A DNA stretch of 64,000 nt from Paenibacillus phytorum (GTDB taxonomy: Bacteria; Bacillota; Bacilli; Paenibacillales; NBRC-103111): the NCBI RefSeq assembly GCF_013141715.1, contig NZ_WHOA01000164.1, forward strand, positions 58,296 through 122,295, given 5' to 3'. Below, piece after piece: positions 1 to 8,215 of the stretch (its first letter is position 1; each line of letters begins with the position of its first letter). The notes under the pieces were generated by a model. It had not been told where the DNA came from and did no database searches. It saw only the letters and a list, made by a program, of their open reading frames with translations. The translations under genes were made by a program, and so were the position numbers.

Positions 1-54
1 CAAACCAGCAGACTCACGAATGATATGTTCTTTCGTTATTTGGCCCTTACGCAT
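1..54 (-). CDS. TetR-family regulator, N-terminal fragment cut by window edge
   Basis: Read on the minus strand from ATG at 54, the 18 visible residues (MRKGQITKEHIIRESAGL) match the first helix of TetR/AcrR repressors, which bind DNA through an N-terminal helix-turn-helix. An AGGAGGT ribosome binding site lies at 61-67. It is transcribed away from the MBL hydrolase gene at 257, so it is the likely repressor of that gene and of itself; two matching candidate operators lie between them. The rest of the gene is outside the window. Confidence 0.75.
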   Translation of the reverse strand, partial: MRKGQITKEHIIRESAGL

Positions 55-75
55 GGTACAACCTCCTATCAAAAA

Positions 76-90
76 AGTACCGTTTGGTCT
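76..90 (-). promoter_or_regulatory. candidate TetR operator 1
   Basis: Read on the minus strand this is AGACCAAACGGTACT. It shares AGACC and CGGTACT, at the same spacing, with the site at 200-214 on the plus strand. It lies just upstream of the TetR start, consistent with autoregulation. Its assignment to this TetR is inference from position and symmetry. Confidence 0.55.
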
Positions 91-199
91 TAAAATAGCA
101 TACTACTTTTTGAAAAACAATCAAAATTACATAAGATTCGCAAAACAAAGTGTGGAAAAAATTTCTTGCAGAATACCTATCGCTGTGTTATTTTAAAAC

Positions 200-214
200 A
201 GACCGGTCGGTACT
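200..214 (+). promoter_or_regulatory. candidate TetR operator 2
   Basis: AGACCGGTCGGTACT contains the self-complementary core GACCGGTC and matches the minus-strand site at 76-90 at 12 of 15 positions. It lies 43 bases upstream of the MBL hydrolase start, where a bound repressor would block transcription. Confidence 0.55.
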
Positions 215-256
215 TTATTTGAAACACGCTATTTCTATAATTAGGAGATGATAGCC

Positions 257-1015
257 ATGTCTTTTTCTATTCAACATATCCGTAATGCAACCTCACTTGT
301 TACAATGAATGGCAAAAGAATTCTTGTCGACCCTATGTTAAGTGAAGTGGGACAGCTCCCTCCAGTTCCTTTTACAAGGACTTTACGTAGAAACCCATCC
401 GTACCTCTCCCCGTAACGTTAGATACTTTTGATAAAATCGATGCTATCCTACTAACTCATTTACACTTTGATCACTTCGATAAAACAGCAAAGACCGTTC
501 TAAACAAGAAGGTCCCCGTCTTTTGCCAACCTGCTGATCAAAAATATATTAAATCCTGTGGTTTCTATAACGTTTATCCAATAGATGATACCCATCCATG
601 GTGCGGAATTGATTTTAGGAGAATTAGTGGCCAGCATGCCAAGGGAATCGTATCTAAACTGCTTGGTCCAGTATCCGGTTATATTCTGAGTACTTCAGAT
701 GAGAACTCCTTATATATAGTAGGAGATTGCATTTTTACCGATCAAATCAACCAAGTTTTTAAACAGTACCAGCCTCGGGTTTGTATCTTAAATACGCCAA
801 GAGCTCAGCTGCTGTTGGGTTCTATTATCACTATGACCCCTCAAGATATCATTAAAGTCTTAAAGGTATCTCCCTCGTCTAAAATTGTAGCCGTGCATAT
901 GGATGCAATTAGTCACTGCACGTTAACAAGAAAAGATCTTCTTTCTTATCTAGATAAACAAAATGCGTTAGATTCGGTGTTTATCCCCCAAGATGGCGAG
1001 TTCATTTATTTTTGA
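257..1015 (+). CDS. MBL-fold metallo-hydrolase
   Basis: A 252-residue cytosolic protein of the metallo-beta-lactamase fold, a family of zinc- or iron-dependent hydrolases of esters, lactones and phosphodiesters. The metal motif HxHxDH is visible as THLHFDH (His68, His70, Asp72, His73). Later ligands are probably the His in SGQHAKG, the Asp in VGDCIF and the His in VHMDAISH. I start it at ATG 257 rather than the in-frame ATG at 248, because AGGAG at 243-247 gives normal spacing only to 257. It is divergent from a TetR gene and probably induced when that repressor is released. The substrate cannot be read from the sequence; the UlaG-like branch is the nearest resemblance. Confidence 0.8.
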   Translation: MSFSIQHIRNATSLVTMNGKRILVDPMLSEVGQLPPVPFTRTLRRNPSVPLPVTLDTFDKIDAILLTHLHFDHFDKTAKTVLNKKVPVFCQPADQKYIKSCGFYNVYPIDDTHPWCGIDFRRISGQHAKGIVSKLLGPVSGYILSTSDENSLYIVGDCIFTDQINQVFKQYQPRVCILNTPRAQLLLGSIITMTPQDIIKVLKVSPSSKIVAVHMDAISHCTLTRKDLLSYLDKQNALDSVFIPQDGEFIYF

Positions 1016-1194
1016 ATGACCATTCGCTTGCTCCCCTAGGGGAGGACAATTATTTGCTATATACTGGTTGTAAAATGGTCGTGAAGCACACGCCGCTCTT
1101 AATCTCATGCAGCGCCAAGTAGATTAGTTACTTTGCGTTCGTGGATTGGGGTGGCGTTTTTATTTACGGCCGGTACGATGGAGGATGATATGGT

Positions 1195-1839
1195 TTGAAA
1201 TTTGAACAAGCATTTGAGCATTTTATGCAGCAGCAGGTGGAAGAAGAAGCGAACGGGAGAAGACGGGAACGTCCGGAAAAGGGACTAGGCCACGCGGAGA
1301 CGGAATTTCTGCGCACGATTTGGTACCCCGTCGTCGGGAACTTTCATCATCTTTACCCCGAATGGGAGGTGCGCGACTTCTCCAATGGGTATCGATATTT
1401 AGATCTTGCCTACATGCCCGGTGATGCTAAAGGTGTCATTGAAGTGCAAGGCTTCGGCTCTCATGCTCGCGATATCGAAGCATGGCGATTCAAGGACCTA
1501 TGCATGAGGCATAGTCACCTCGCATTAGACGGATGGGTAGTTATACCGATCGCCTATTCATCGATAACCGATACACCGAAACAATGCCAGCAGCTAGTGC
1601 TTTCCTTAATCGGAAAATTCGTATCAACAGGCGTGCCGAAGGACTTGTCGTGGCTAGAAAGCGAAGCTTTACGGTTTGCTCGAAGGCTGCTTCGCCCCCT
1701 TACCCCAGCTGAGTTGGCGGATCACCTTAATGTCACAACGAGACATGCGAGAACTCTCCTTCGTAATCTAGTAGACAAGCAGATGCTGGTTGTCATAAGT
1801 GGTCAGGAGCGAATTCGGACATATAAACTGCTAATCTAG
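1195..1839 (+). CDS. PD-(D/E)XK-like nuclease-fold protein with C-terminal winged helix
   Basis: A 214-residue protein starting at TTG 1195, with GGAGG at 1180-1184. The middle resembles a restriction-endonuclease-like core: an acidic residue in YLDLAY (Asp70), then after 12 residues VIEVQG with Glu83 and Gln85, i.e. D-x12-E-x-Q where many members have E-x-K. Glu37 in GHAETEF could be the helix acid. The last 45 residues (LTPAELADHLNVTTRHARTL onward) form a MarR-like winged helix-turn-helix. Such proteins are usually annotated as hypothetical or as transcriptional regulators. Whether it cuts DNA, or is a dead nuclease used as a sensor or regulator, cannot be told. It stands alone, followed by palindromic repeats. 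Confidence 0.55.
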   Translation: MKFEQAFEHFMQQQVEEEANGRRRERPEKGLGHAETEFLRTIWYPVVGNFHHLYPEWEVRDFSNGYRYLDLAYMPGDAKGVIEVQGFGSHARDIEAWRFKDLCMRHSHLALDGWVVIPIAYSSITDTPKQCQQLVLSLIGKFVSTGVPKDLSWLESEALRFARRLLRPLTPAELADHLNVTTRHARTLLRNLVDKQMLVVISGQERIRTYKLLI

Positions 1840-1855
1840 GCTGGCGGGGAGGCGG

Positions 1856-2031
1856 GGAACGAGGATACGCTATTTCGGCGATTACGCCGATACTGGGCAG
1901 ATAGGCGGAACGTAGGAGCGCTATTTTGGTGTTTTTACGGTTTTCACACCGCGAAAACAGGAAATAGCGGCTCCTCGTTCCGCGAAAATCGGAAATAAGT
2001 GGTTTCGAGCAAAATAAGGTATCTACGTTCC
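1856..2031. repeat. nested palindromic intergenic repeat
   Basis: Four related 20-22 base arms form two nested inverted repeats. The outer pair is 1856-1875 with 2012-2031; the inner pair is 1905-1926 with 1962-1983. All arms are variants of GGAACG-AGGA-GCTATTT and its complement. A transcript could fold into a long two-step hairpin. This type of element is common between Paenibacillus genes. No coding potential is apparent. Confidence 0.7.
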
Positions 2032-2090
2032 GCGAGTGTAATGGTAGTGCTGGGTAGCACAGTTAACTCCGAAAGTTCCTTAACATATAG

Positions 2091-2138
2091 AGAAGGCTAT
2101 CTCAAATGTAGAATGTTCTACAATAGAGTTAGCCTTCT
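2091..2138. terminator. two-part hairpin, weak terminator or repeat
   Basis: AGAAGGCTA at 2091-2099 pairs with TAGCCTTCT at 2130-2138, and an inner TGTAGAA/TTCTACA hairpin sits between them. No long T run follows on either strand, so termination of the fucosidase transcript arriving from the right is possible but not certain. Confidence 0.4.
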
Positions 2139-2170
2139 CCTTAAAGTGATTTGCAAATCAATTCACATGA

Positions 2171-3403
2171 TCAGCAATTATAAGCTGCAAAGCTCCGTAT
2201 CAGAGCTTTGTCTACGCTAGCCGTAACTCGAACCCGCATCTGCTTGGTACGGACCGTTTCAAACCGGTCGATTTTTTTGTGACCGACGGCACTTCCTTTG
2301 ACCAATTCTATCCATTGCCCTTGCTGCTCTGCCTCGAGCACGTAAGAGCGAATGCGTTCGCCGTGGGCAATATCCTCCATTAAAATCACGTGATTGACAT
2401 CGGTTTCCGCCACAAACGACAATAGTACAGAATCTCCCTCTCCATCCGTCGCGGCAATGGGGTTAGAGAATCTTCTCTTGATTTCGTCTGTGAATTCAAT
2501 CAGTCGATTAACGTCCAACTCAGGCAAGAGTCCCCGATTATCGGGGGCCAAATTTAGCAAAAGCGTGCAGCCATGTCCAACTGAGCGATAGTAAATATCG
2601 AGTAAGTTGTCCAGCGAGCGAAGCGTGTGCTCGTCGTTCGGATGCCAGAACCAGCGATCCTTGCGGATCGGCACATCGCACTCGGCGGGCACCCAAGCCG
2701 GGGTTTCCGGCAGCCATGCCGCCATATCTTGCGTATACATGCTTAGCTTAGCGGATTCAGCCGTGTTCCAGCACGGATAAGGCGCAACGCCATCCTCATT
2801 GCCTACCCATCGGATCGTGGGCGCCCCCATGTTGAAAACCATCGCATCGGGTTGATACTGCTTCACTAATCCCATGATGCGTCTCCAGTCGTATTCCCTG
2901 CCATGAGAGCCGGCCCCGTCGAACCAAAGCTCGACAAGCGGCCCGTATTGCGTTAGCAATTCCGTAAGCTGATTGGCATAAAAATCGTCATAAGCCTCCT
3001 TGTCCGGATAACATGGTTCATGCCGATCCCACGGCGACAAATAGAGACCAAAACGGATACCCTCCTGCTTACACGCATCCGCAACCTCACGAACAACATC
3101 GCCTTGTCCATTTCTCCAAGGGCTCGATTTAACGGAATAATCGGTCGTTTCCGTCGGCCATAGACAGAAGCCATCATGGTGCTTGGCCGTTAAAACAAAA
3201 TAAGCGGCTCCCGCTAGTTTGGCTGAGCGAACCCACTGCAGAGCATCAAACTGCGTCGGGTTAAACAATTCCGGAGAATCCGTACCTTCCCCCCACTCCT
3301 GATCGCAAAACGTATTGATACCGAAATGACAAAACATCCCAAATTCCAAATCCTGCCACTTAAGCTGCTGCTCCGATGGCTTGGCTAGTATAGTGTGATT
3401 CAT
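2171..3403 (-). CDS. GH29 alpha-L-fucosidase
   Basis: A 410-residue intracellular glycoside hydrolase (no signal peptide) that releases alpha-L-fucose from glycans by a retaining mechanism. The family signature AKHHDGFCLWPT (residues 73-84) carries the His pair of the sugar site. The nucleophile is Asp162 in ELWFDGAG. The motif RWVGNEDG, with Glu203, is typical of the alpha-1,3/1,4-specific GH29-B branch and probably holds the acid/base; Glu241 in PAECDVP is the alternative. An AraC regulator starts divergently at 3534 and is the likely activator. No fucose catabolic genes are nearby, so the released sugar must be handled elsewhere. Confidence 0.88.
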   Translation of the reverse strand: MNHTILAKPSEQQLKWQDLEFGMFCHFGINTFCDQEWGEGTDSPELFNPTQFDALQWVRSAKLAGAAYFVLTAKHHDGFCLWPTETTDYSVKSSPWRNGQGDVVREVADACKQEGIRFGLYLSPWDRHEPCYPDKEAYDDFYANQLTELLTQYGPLVELWFDGAGSHGREYDWRRIMGLVKQYQPDAMVFNMGAPTIRWVGNEDGVAPYPCWNTAESAKLSMYTQDMAAWLPETPAWVPAECDVPIRKDRWFWHPNDEHTLRSLDNLLDIYYRSVGHGCTLLLNLAPDNRGLLPELDVNRLIEFTDEIKRRFSNPIAATDGEGDSVLLSFVAETDVNHVILMEDIAHGERIRSYVLEAEQQGQWIELVKGSAVGHKKIDRFETVRTKQMRVRVTASVDKALIRSFAAYNC

Positions 3404-3533
3404 TATATTAATCCCCTTTCAAACAATGTGATTAATATTAATTGTAAGATGCGGAAAGTGGGAAATGAATATATAATAATAGGAGATTTTTGCACAATAG
3501 TAAGCTATCTTCATGAAAAAGGTGAGTAACAGG

Positions 3534-4358
3534 ATGGATTTGGCTCGTACCTATTTATCGAATACACAGATCCACATGTCGACAGGTGCTCTTACGAGAG
3601 TGAGACCTGATTGGGGTGGTACCAACATCATTCAAGGAGAAAACGTCCTCTATTTTTTTCTGGAAGGAGAAGGTTGGCTGAAAATCAATAATATCGAATA
3701 CTACCCTGTTCCAGGGGAGCTGTTTCTTGTGCCAGCCGGCACGCGAATATCTTGTTCAACCGATGAGAGCCATCCTTTTTTAACATATTGGTGTCACTTT
3801 ACTGCAACCGTCGGGGAAAATAATTTGTTTGATTTGTTGATCACACCTCATTGCATCGCCATGAGAAATGACGAAACGATAAAAAACCAGTTTCAAGAGC
3901 TGATTACCCAGCATGAAAGCGATGGACTAGCTGCGCCTTTTATTGTCAAATCGTTATTATTTCATATGATGTCACGATTCATTGAACGATCAACGGTAGA
4001 TCCGCTGCAAACGGCATCGATTCCATCCGTCCATAAACTGTATATCGTACTGCAATATATCGAAAAGCACCTGACCGAGCAAATGACAGTAGACATGTTA
4101 TCCCAACTCGTCCACTTTCACCCGAAGTATTTTTTACATTATTTCAAATCGATGCTTGGCGTCTCACCTATCGTCTACATCAATAAAAAGAGAATGCAAA
4201 AGGCTAACTCACTGCTCCTCCATTCGGATATGACCATCGCCGAAATAGCCGAACAACTAGGCATGCAAACGCCTTATTTATCCCGAATGTTCAAAAGGTT
4301 TACGGGTTTTTCGCCGAATGAATTTAGGCAGCAGCATAGGATGAGTCAACGTTTATAA
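3534..4358 (+). CDS. AraC-family transcriptional regulator
   Basis: About 274 residues: an N-terminal cupin-like sugar-binding domain (GEGWLKINNIEYYPVPGELF, ending with a PAGT turn) and a C-terminal double helix-turn-helix. The second helix pair is the AraC signature IAEQLGMQTPYLSRMFKRFT followed by GFSPNEFR. AAAAAGGTGAG just before ATG 3534 supports this start over the in-frame ATG at 3513, which has no ribosome binding site. It is divergent from the GH29 fucosidase gene, so it probably activates that gene in response to a fucosylated glycan. Confidence 0.85.
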   Translation: MDLARTYLSNTQIHMSTGALTRVRPDWGGTNIIQGENVLYFFLEGEGWLKINNIEYYPVPGELFLVPAGTRISCSTDESHPFLTYWCHFTATVGENNLFDLLITPHCIAMRNDETIKNQFQELITQHESDGLAAPFIVKSLLFHMMSRFIERSTVDPLQTASIPSVHKLYIVLQYIEKHLTEQMTVDMLSQLVHFHPKYFLHYFKSMLGVSPIVYINKKRMQKANSLLLHSDMTIAEIAEQLGMQTPYLSRMFKRFTGFSPNEFRQQHRMSQRL

Positions 4359-4457
4359 ATCAAAAAACTGGGCACTGTTTTGACTTCTCCTGATTGTTCA
4401 AAAGAAATCAAGGAAAATTATTGTACCCAGTACAACTTGCCATTCTAATCATCCATT

Positions 4458-5246
4458 TCACTTATGTATTAACGGCTTATTAGGTAAATAATGCAATGTA
4501 CGAATGAATCTTATGGTTTTAGTTTTCGCTCGCATAACGATTGAATGAGTCTCCGCTCGCTCATCTGGGTAATATTTCACACCGCCCAAGAACTCGCCAG
4601 GCGTTATTCCTGTAGCCGCAAAAATTACATCTTCCTTACCAATCATATCTTCCATCGATAAGACCTTATAGGGATTTTCGATCCCCATTTGGAGACATCG
4701 ATCATACTCAATACCGTCAGCTGGTATCAATCTACTTTGCAGCTCCCCACCCAAGCATTTAAGGGCAGCTGCCGCCAGTACACCCTCGGGAGCCCCTCCC
4801 GAACCCACATACAGATCTATCCCCGCTCCCGGAAATGCCGGCGCCATGGCCCCCGCTACATCTCCGTCTGAAAGAAACTTAATCCTTACGCCAATCTTTC
4901 GCAGAGTTTGAATCTTTTCTTCATGTCGGGCTCGGTCCAATATCATCACGGTTAAATCCGAAACCTTTTTATTTAACTTTTCTGCTGCTTTTATCAGAGT
5001 AATTTCTAGTGGATCGCTAATACTCAGAACGCCAACTAATGCCGGGCCAACCGCCAGTTTCTCCATATACATGTCCGGTGCATGAAGCAAATTCCCTTCG
5101 TTTGCTACAGCTATCACTGACATCGCATTATTCAATCCCTTTGCAACAAGGTCAGTTCCTTCTAACGGATCTACAGCCACATCTACTTCGGGTCCGTTCA
5201 AGCTGCCAACCTCTTCACCAATGTAGAGCATAGGAGCCTCATCCAT
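4458..5246 (-). pseudogene. glpX: N-terminally truncated class II fructose-1,6-bisphosphatase (GlpX)
   Basis: The 262 residues match GlpX from MDEAPMLYIGEE to the C-terminus, including VDVAVDPLEGT (metal Asp pair) and GSGGAPEG (metal Glu). The first ~60 residues are missing; they carry two metal ligands, Asp33 and Glu57 in E. coli numbering. Immediately upstream and in the same frame, codons for I-G-G-E precede the ATG, a remnant of the conserved IGEGEMDEAP lacking one Glu. A TAG stop, which also ends the apgM gene, comes just before them. The codons for Gly-Gly-Glu form GGTGGAGAA, which could act as a ribosome binding site, so a truncated protein may be made. Loss of FBPase activity is inferred. 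Confidence 0.82.
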
Positions 5247-5258
5247 TTCTCCACCTAT

Positions 5259-6497
5259 CTAGTTACCCTGTTTTTTCACAATTCCCATTAACCCGTGTAA
5301 GGTTCTAACAAAATCGTTTCCAGATAAATGCCCTAATCCCCCATAAGCACAATCCAATTCATTGTACGCCATGGTTCGATCTCTACGGATACTTGGCCCG
5401 TAAATGAGAATTGGAACCGGATCACCCGTGTGTTCACCGACTTCGCAAGGTGTAGAATGATCGGCAGCTAGGGCGAGATAGGTATCATCAGGTAACTTGT
5501 TTAAAATACACCCTACCATCCGATCAAACAGCTCGATAGCCTTTGCTTTTTCAAACGGTAAGTTGTCATGACCTTTAACATCTGGTGCTTTCATATGCAC
5601 ATATACGATGTCATTCTCGGCTATTTCTTCAATTGCCAATCTGGCTTTCAATTCGATATTCGTATCTATATTACCTGTCATACTGCTATCTGTGATCGTC
5701 TTAAAACCGGCTAATTGAGCAACACCTAATACCGTGCTTTCTCCAGCAATACAGCTCCCCATAATATGAAGCTGATCTACAATGGGTTCAAGATCTGCTA
5801 TTTGCCCAGCACCCCTGGTCAGAATAAAATTTGCAGGCATCTTCCCCTGCTCAAGACGTTCGGCATTAACTGGATGATTTCTTAATATTTCGTGTGCCTT
5901 CTTAAGGAAGAGATTTATAATGACAGCTGTTCTCTTGGATTCCTCAGATTTGTCCAGTGGCTCTACCTCATGATAGGGCACTCCATCATTTGGAGCTTTG
6001 GGATCAGAATCGCTGATCTTATCACTCAAACCATCTCCCCGCAGAATCAGAACAGCTCGATGTTCGGTAGCCGCTCTATAGTAAACTTCAATGCCATCGA
6101 TCTCCATACCGTTAATAGCCGCCGCTAATTCATCGGCCCCCTCTCGTATCCGGCCAGCACGACGATCAACGACGATCCCGTTATCATTTACGGTAGCAAA
6201 ATTACAGCGAAGGACAACATCGCCCTGCTTAATGTCCATGCCAATTCCTAAAGCTTCAATCGGGCCACGTCCTGGGTAGTGATGAGGCTGGTAGCCAAAT
6301 AAAATCAGATGGCCCATATCCGTGCCAACCGGAATTCCGGAAGCAATTAAATCCATCATTCCTGTCGTACCTTTTGTGGCCAGTAGGTCTAGATTTGGCG
6401 TTTTTGCGTATTCCAATGGTGTTTTATGATCTAGTAAAGGATGGGGACGGTCCCCTATTCCGTCAGCAATAGCCAAAATAACTTTTCTTCTAAGCAT
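5259..6497 (-). CDS. apgM: ApgM-family phosphoglycerate mutase-like metalloenzyme
   Basis: A 412-residue member of the alkaline phosphatase superfamily, archaeal-type cofactor-independent phosphoglycerate mutase branch (2-phosphoglycerate to 3-phosphoglycerate and back). Metal motifs are ADGIGDRP at the N-terminus (Asp12), HMKAPDVKGHD, AADHSTP and EHTGDPVP. The phospho-acceptor region reads PVGTDMGHLILFGYQP, with Thr59 where family members I know have Ser (GSDxxHL). Thr nucleophiles exist elsewhere in the superfamily, so this may be an active variant with altered substrate or rate. It lies between the DASS carrier gene (19 bp upstream) and the truncated glpX and is likely co-transcribed with both. 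The context suggests gluconeogenesis from carboxylic acids. Confidence 0.8.
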   Translation of the reverse strand: MLRRKVILAIADGIGDRPHPLLDHKTPLEYAKTPNLDLLATKGTTGMMDLIASGIPVGTDMGHLILFGYQPHHYPGRGPIEALGIGMDIKQGDVVLRCNFATVNDNGIVVDRRAGRIREGADELAAAINGMEIDGIEVYYRAATEHRAVLILRGDGLSDKISDSDPKAPNDGVPYHEVEPLDKSEESKRTAVIINLFLKKAHEILRNHPVNAERLEQGKMPANFILTRGAGQIADLEPIVDQLHIMGSCIAGESTVLGVAQLAGFKTITDSSMTGNIDTNIELKARLAIEEIAENDIVYVHMKAPDVKGHDNLPFEKAKAIELFDRMVGCILNKLPDDTYLALAADHSTPCEVGEHTGDPVPILIYGPSIRRDRTMAYNELDCAYGGLGHLSGNDFVRTLHGLMGIVKKQGN

Positions 6498-6515
6498 GGT
6501 TTCCTCCGTATATGT

Positions 6516-8003
6516 TTATATTCCCAGCAGTTTAAACCAGGTGAATATTGATAAACTGATAACGCTAGCTCCAATAAAGCAAGTAACAATCGCATACTTC
6601 ACTTGATCCAACACGGAAAAATAACCAGTTCCAAAATAGATGGTATTCACCTTGGAATGAGGAGGAAGCGTTATTGTATACGTCATCGTCATAGCAGCAG
6701 CTAATGCCAGAGGTACAGGATCCATACCCAATGATTTGGCCAAAGCAATAAATGCTGGGATTAAAATCGTCACACGTACGGTTTTACTCGTAAATATGAG
6801 ATGACTGTACATACTTAGGAATACAACCACCACGTAAACCAAGGCATGACTCATATGCTCCAGTCCCAAAAAGCTAACTACATTCTTGATAATCCATTCC
6901 GCGCCTTTCGATTTATCGAGCGCATTACCAACAGCATAAGCTCCAGCAGCGAATATCATGAGTTCCCATTTAATGTTTGCTTCTTTCCATGTAAGAACCC
7001 TTACTCTAGGAAGTAGGCAAAAGAGCGCAGCAAGAACCGCAGTCTGTTCTGTGCTGATTTCAAAACCAAACCAACCTTTTTGATAATCACCTGTGGCCCA
7101 AAGAATAACCGTACAAACAAAGATAACTAAAGCCTTCTTTTCATTTAGTGAAAAGGAACCTAATTTCTTCAATTCATCCTTCAAAGTATCCATAGCATTT
7201 TGGAAATTGGATTCGCCCTTTAATGAGAAGAGTTTAAACCCAATGAAGAATGTCAGAAGCATTGTGATGATAGCCGTAGGCATAGAAGCTAACAACCAAT
7301 CGATATAACCAATGTGGCCACCCGCTTGTTCATTGATAAAACCAACGGCAATGATGTTGCCCGAAGTGGCAGTCATAACGCCAGATGTAGCAATAGCGTC
7401 GGCTTGAACGCCTTGCAGCATCATGACTTTTCCAAGGTTGCTTTTACCTGGTATAGCTTTATAAACTTCTAACAAAATCAAGCAAATAGGCACCATTAGC
7501 GTAGCTCTTGCCGTTGTCGAAGGTACGAAAAAAGCAAGGACAAAGTTAATAATGATAAGTACGAGCAGCGTCCTTTTGGGTGTTTTCCCAAAACTCGTGA
7601 CCATCCATAATGCAAATCTTCTACCCAAATTTGACTTCATCATAGCTGAAGTGAGGATAAATGCAGCAACCATTAACCAAATTACGTCAAAACCTAACGT
7701 TCCGAATGCTACTTCTTGATCTTTAACAGCTCCAACTAAAGGAAGCAGCAATATGGCAATGATGGATGTTAAATAAATGGGAATGGGGGTAGTTATCCAT
7801 AGAATTAGCGATCCCGTAAAAATAGCAATTGATTTTTGAGCTTGTACACTCATCCCTTCCGGTGTAGGCATAAAGAATAGAAGTAGTGCAACTATAACCG
7901 CAAGGGGAATTCCCCACTTTTTCATAATTTCTTCCACTTTACTTTTCTTTTGGAGAGGCGGCTCCTTACCATCCTTTTCGGCGGTTGTCAGGGCATTTGT
8001 CAT
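6516..8003 (-). CDS. DASS/SLC13-family sodium-coupled carboxylate transporter
   Basis: A 495-residue polytopic membrane protein of the divalent anion:sodium symporter family (CitT/INDY type), which imports di- or tricarboxylates such as succinate, malate, tartrate or citrate. Many hydrophobic helices are visible, with the family motif region FVPSTTARATLMVP in the first half and TITLPPHSKVNTIYFGTGYF in the second. The first ~28 residues are hydrophilic and Lys-rich, i.e. cytoplasmic. It is first in a minus-strand unit with apgM and the truncated glpX. A perfect cre box lies at 8030-8043, so repression by CcpA on glucose is likely. The divergent LysR gene at 8460 is the probable activator. Confidence 0.85.
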   Translation of the reverse strand: MTNALTTAEKDGKEPPLQKKSKVEEIMKKWGIPLAVIVALLLFFMPTPEGMSVQAQKSIAIFTGSLILWITTPIPIYLTSIIAILLLPLVGAVKDQEVAFGTLGFDVIWLMVAAFILTSAMMKSNLGRRFALWMVTSFGKTPKRTLLVLIIINFVLAFFVPSTTARATLMVPICLILLEVYKAIPGKSNLGKVMMLQGVQADAIATSGVMTATSGNIIAVGFINEQAGGHIGYIDWLLASMPTAIITMLLTFFIGFKLFSLKGESNFQNAMDTLKDELKKLGSFSLNEKKALVIFVCTVILWATGDYQKGWFGFEISTEQTAVLAALFCLLPRVRVLTWKEANIKWELMIFAAGAYAVGNALDKSKGAEWIIKNVVSFLGLEHMSHALVYVVVVFLSMYSHLIFTSKTVRVTILIPAFIALAKSLGMDPVPLALAAAMTMTYTITLPPHSKVNTIYFGTGYFSVLDQVKYAIVTCFIGASVISLSIFTWFKLLGI

Positions 8004-8029
8004 CTTTCATTCTCCTCAATGTAGTGTGT

Positions 8030-8043
8030 TGTAATCGCTTTCA
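8030..8043 (+). promoter_or_regulatory. cre box (CcpA site) upstream of carboxylate transporter
   Basis: TGTAATCGCTTTCA fits the catabolite-responsive element consensus TGTAANCGNTNNCA at every position. It starts 27 bases upstream of the DASS gene start codon (minus strand), a typical place for roadblock or promoter repression by CcpA when glucose is present. Confidence 0.7.
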
Positions 8044-8088
8044 CTATAACTCCTAATTCTAGTGATGACCCCTTGTTATCCGTCATAA

Positions 8089-8215
8089 TTAAATAAACAC
8101 TCCCCGCTTTTTGTTAAGAACCATACTTATTAAATCCAAAACTCTACTAACATATCCCCATTCATTGTCGTACCATGCCAAGAGTTTGAAGACAATCCCG
8201 TTGACAAGGTTAAAG
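8089..8215 (-). pseudogene. gap: C-terminal remnant of glyceraldehyde-3-phosphate dehydrogenase
   Basis: In the apparently empty DNA between the DASS and LysR genes, one minus-strand frame reads LVNGIVFKLLAWYDNEWGYV and then SRVLDLISMVLNKKRGVFI, ending at the stop codon at 8089-8091. WYDNEWGYxxRVxDL is the C-terminal hallmark of GAPDH. The catalytic Cys, the NAD domain and most of the protein are absent. Immediately upstream the homology is lost; an overlapping frame starts MFTNWKLATKLLALYVVSF, which looks like the membrane start of a sensor or chemoreceptor, so the remnant may be joined to unrelated DNA. It sits upstream of the apgM/glpX unit on the same strand, as a former member of a gluconeogenic operon would. 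Confidence 0.75.

Noticed and set aside
5247..5261. Programmed stop-codon read-through making an ApgM-GlpX fusion protein
   Set aside because: The frames are continuous, but one Glu of the conserved GEGE motif and the preceding 55 residues are missing, so a deletion scar is a simpler explanation; kept only as a side remark.
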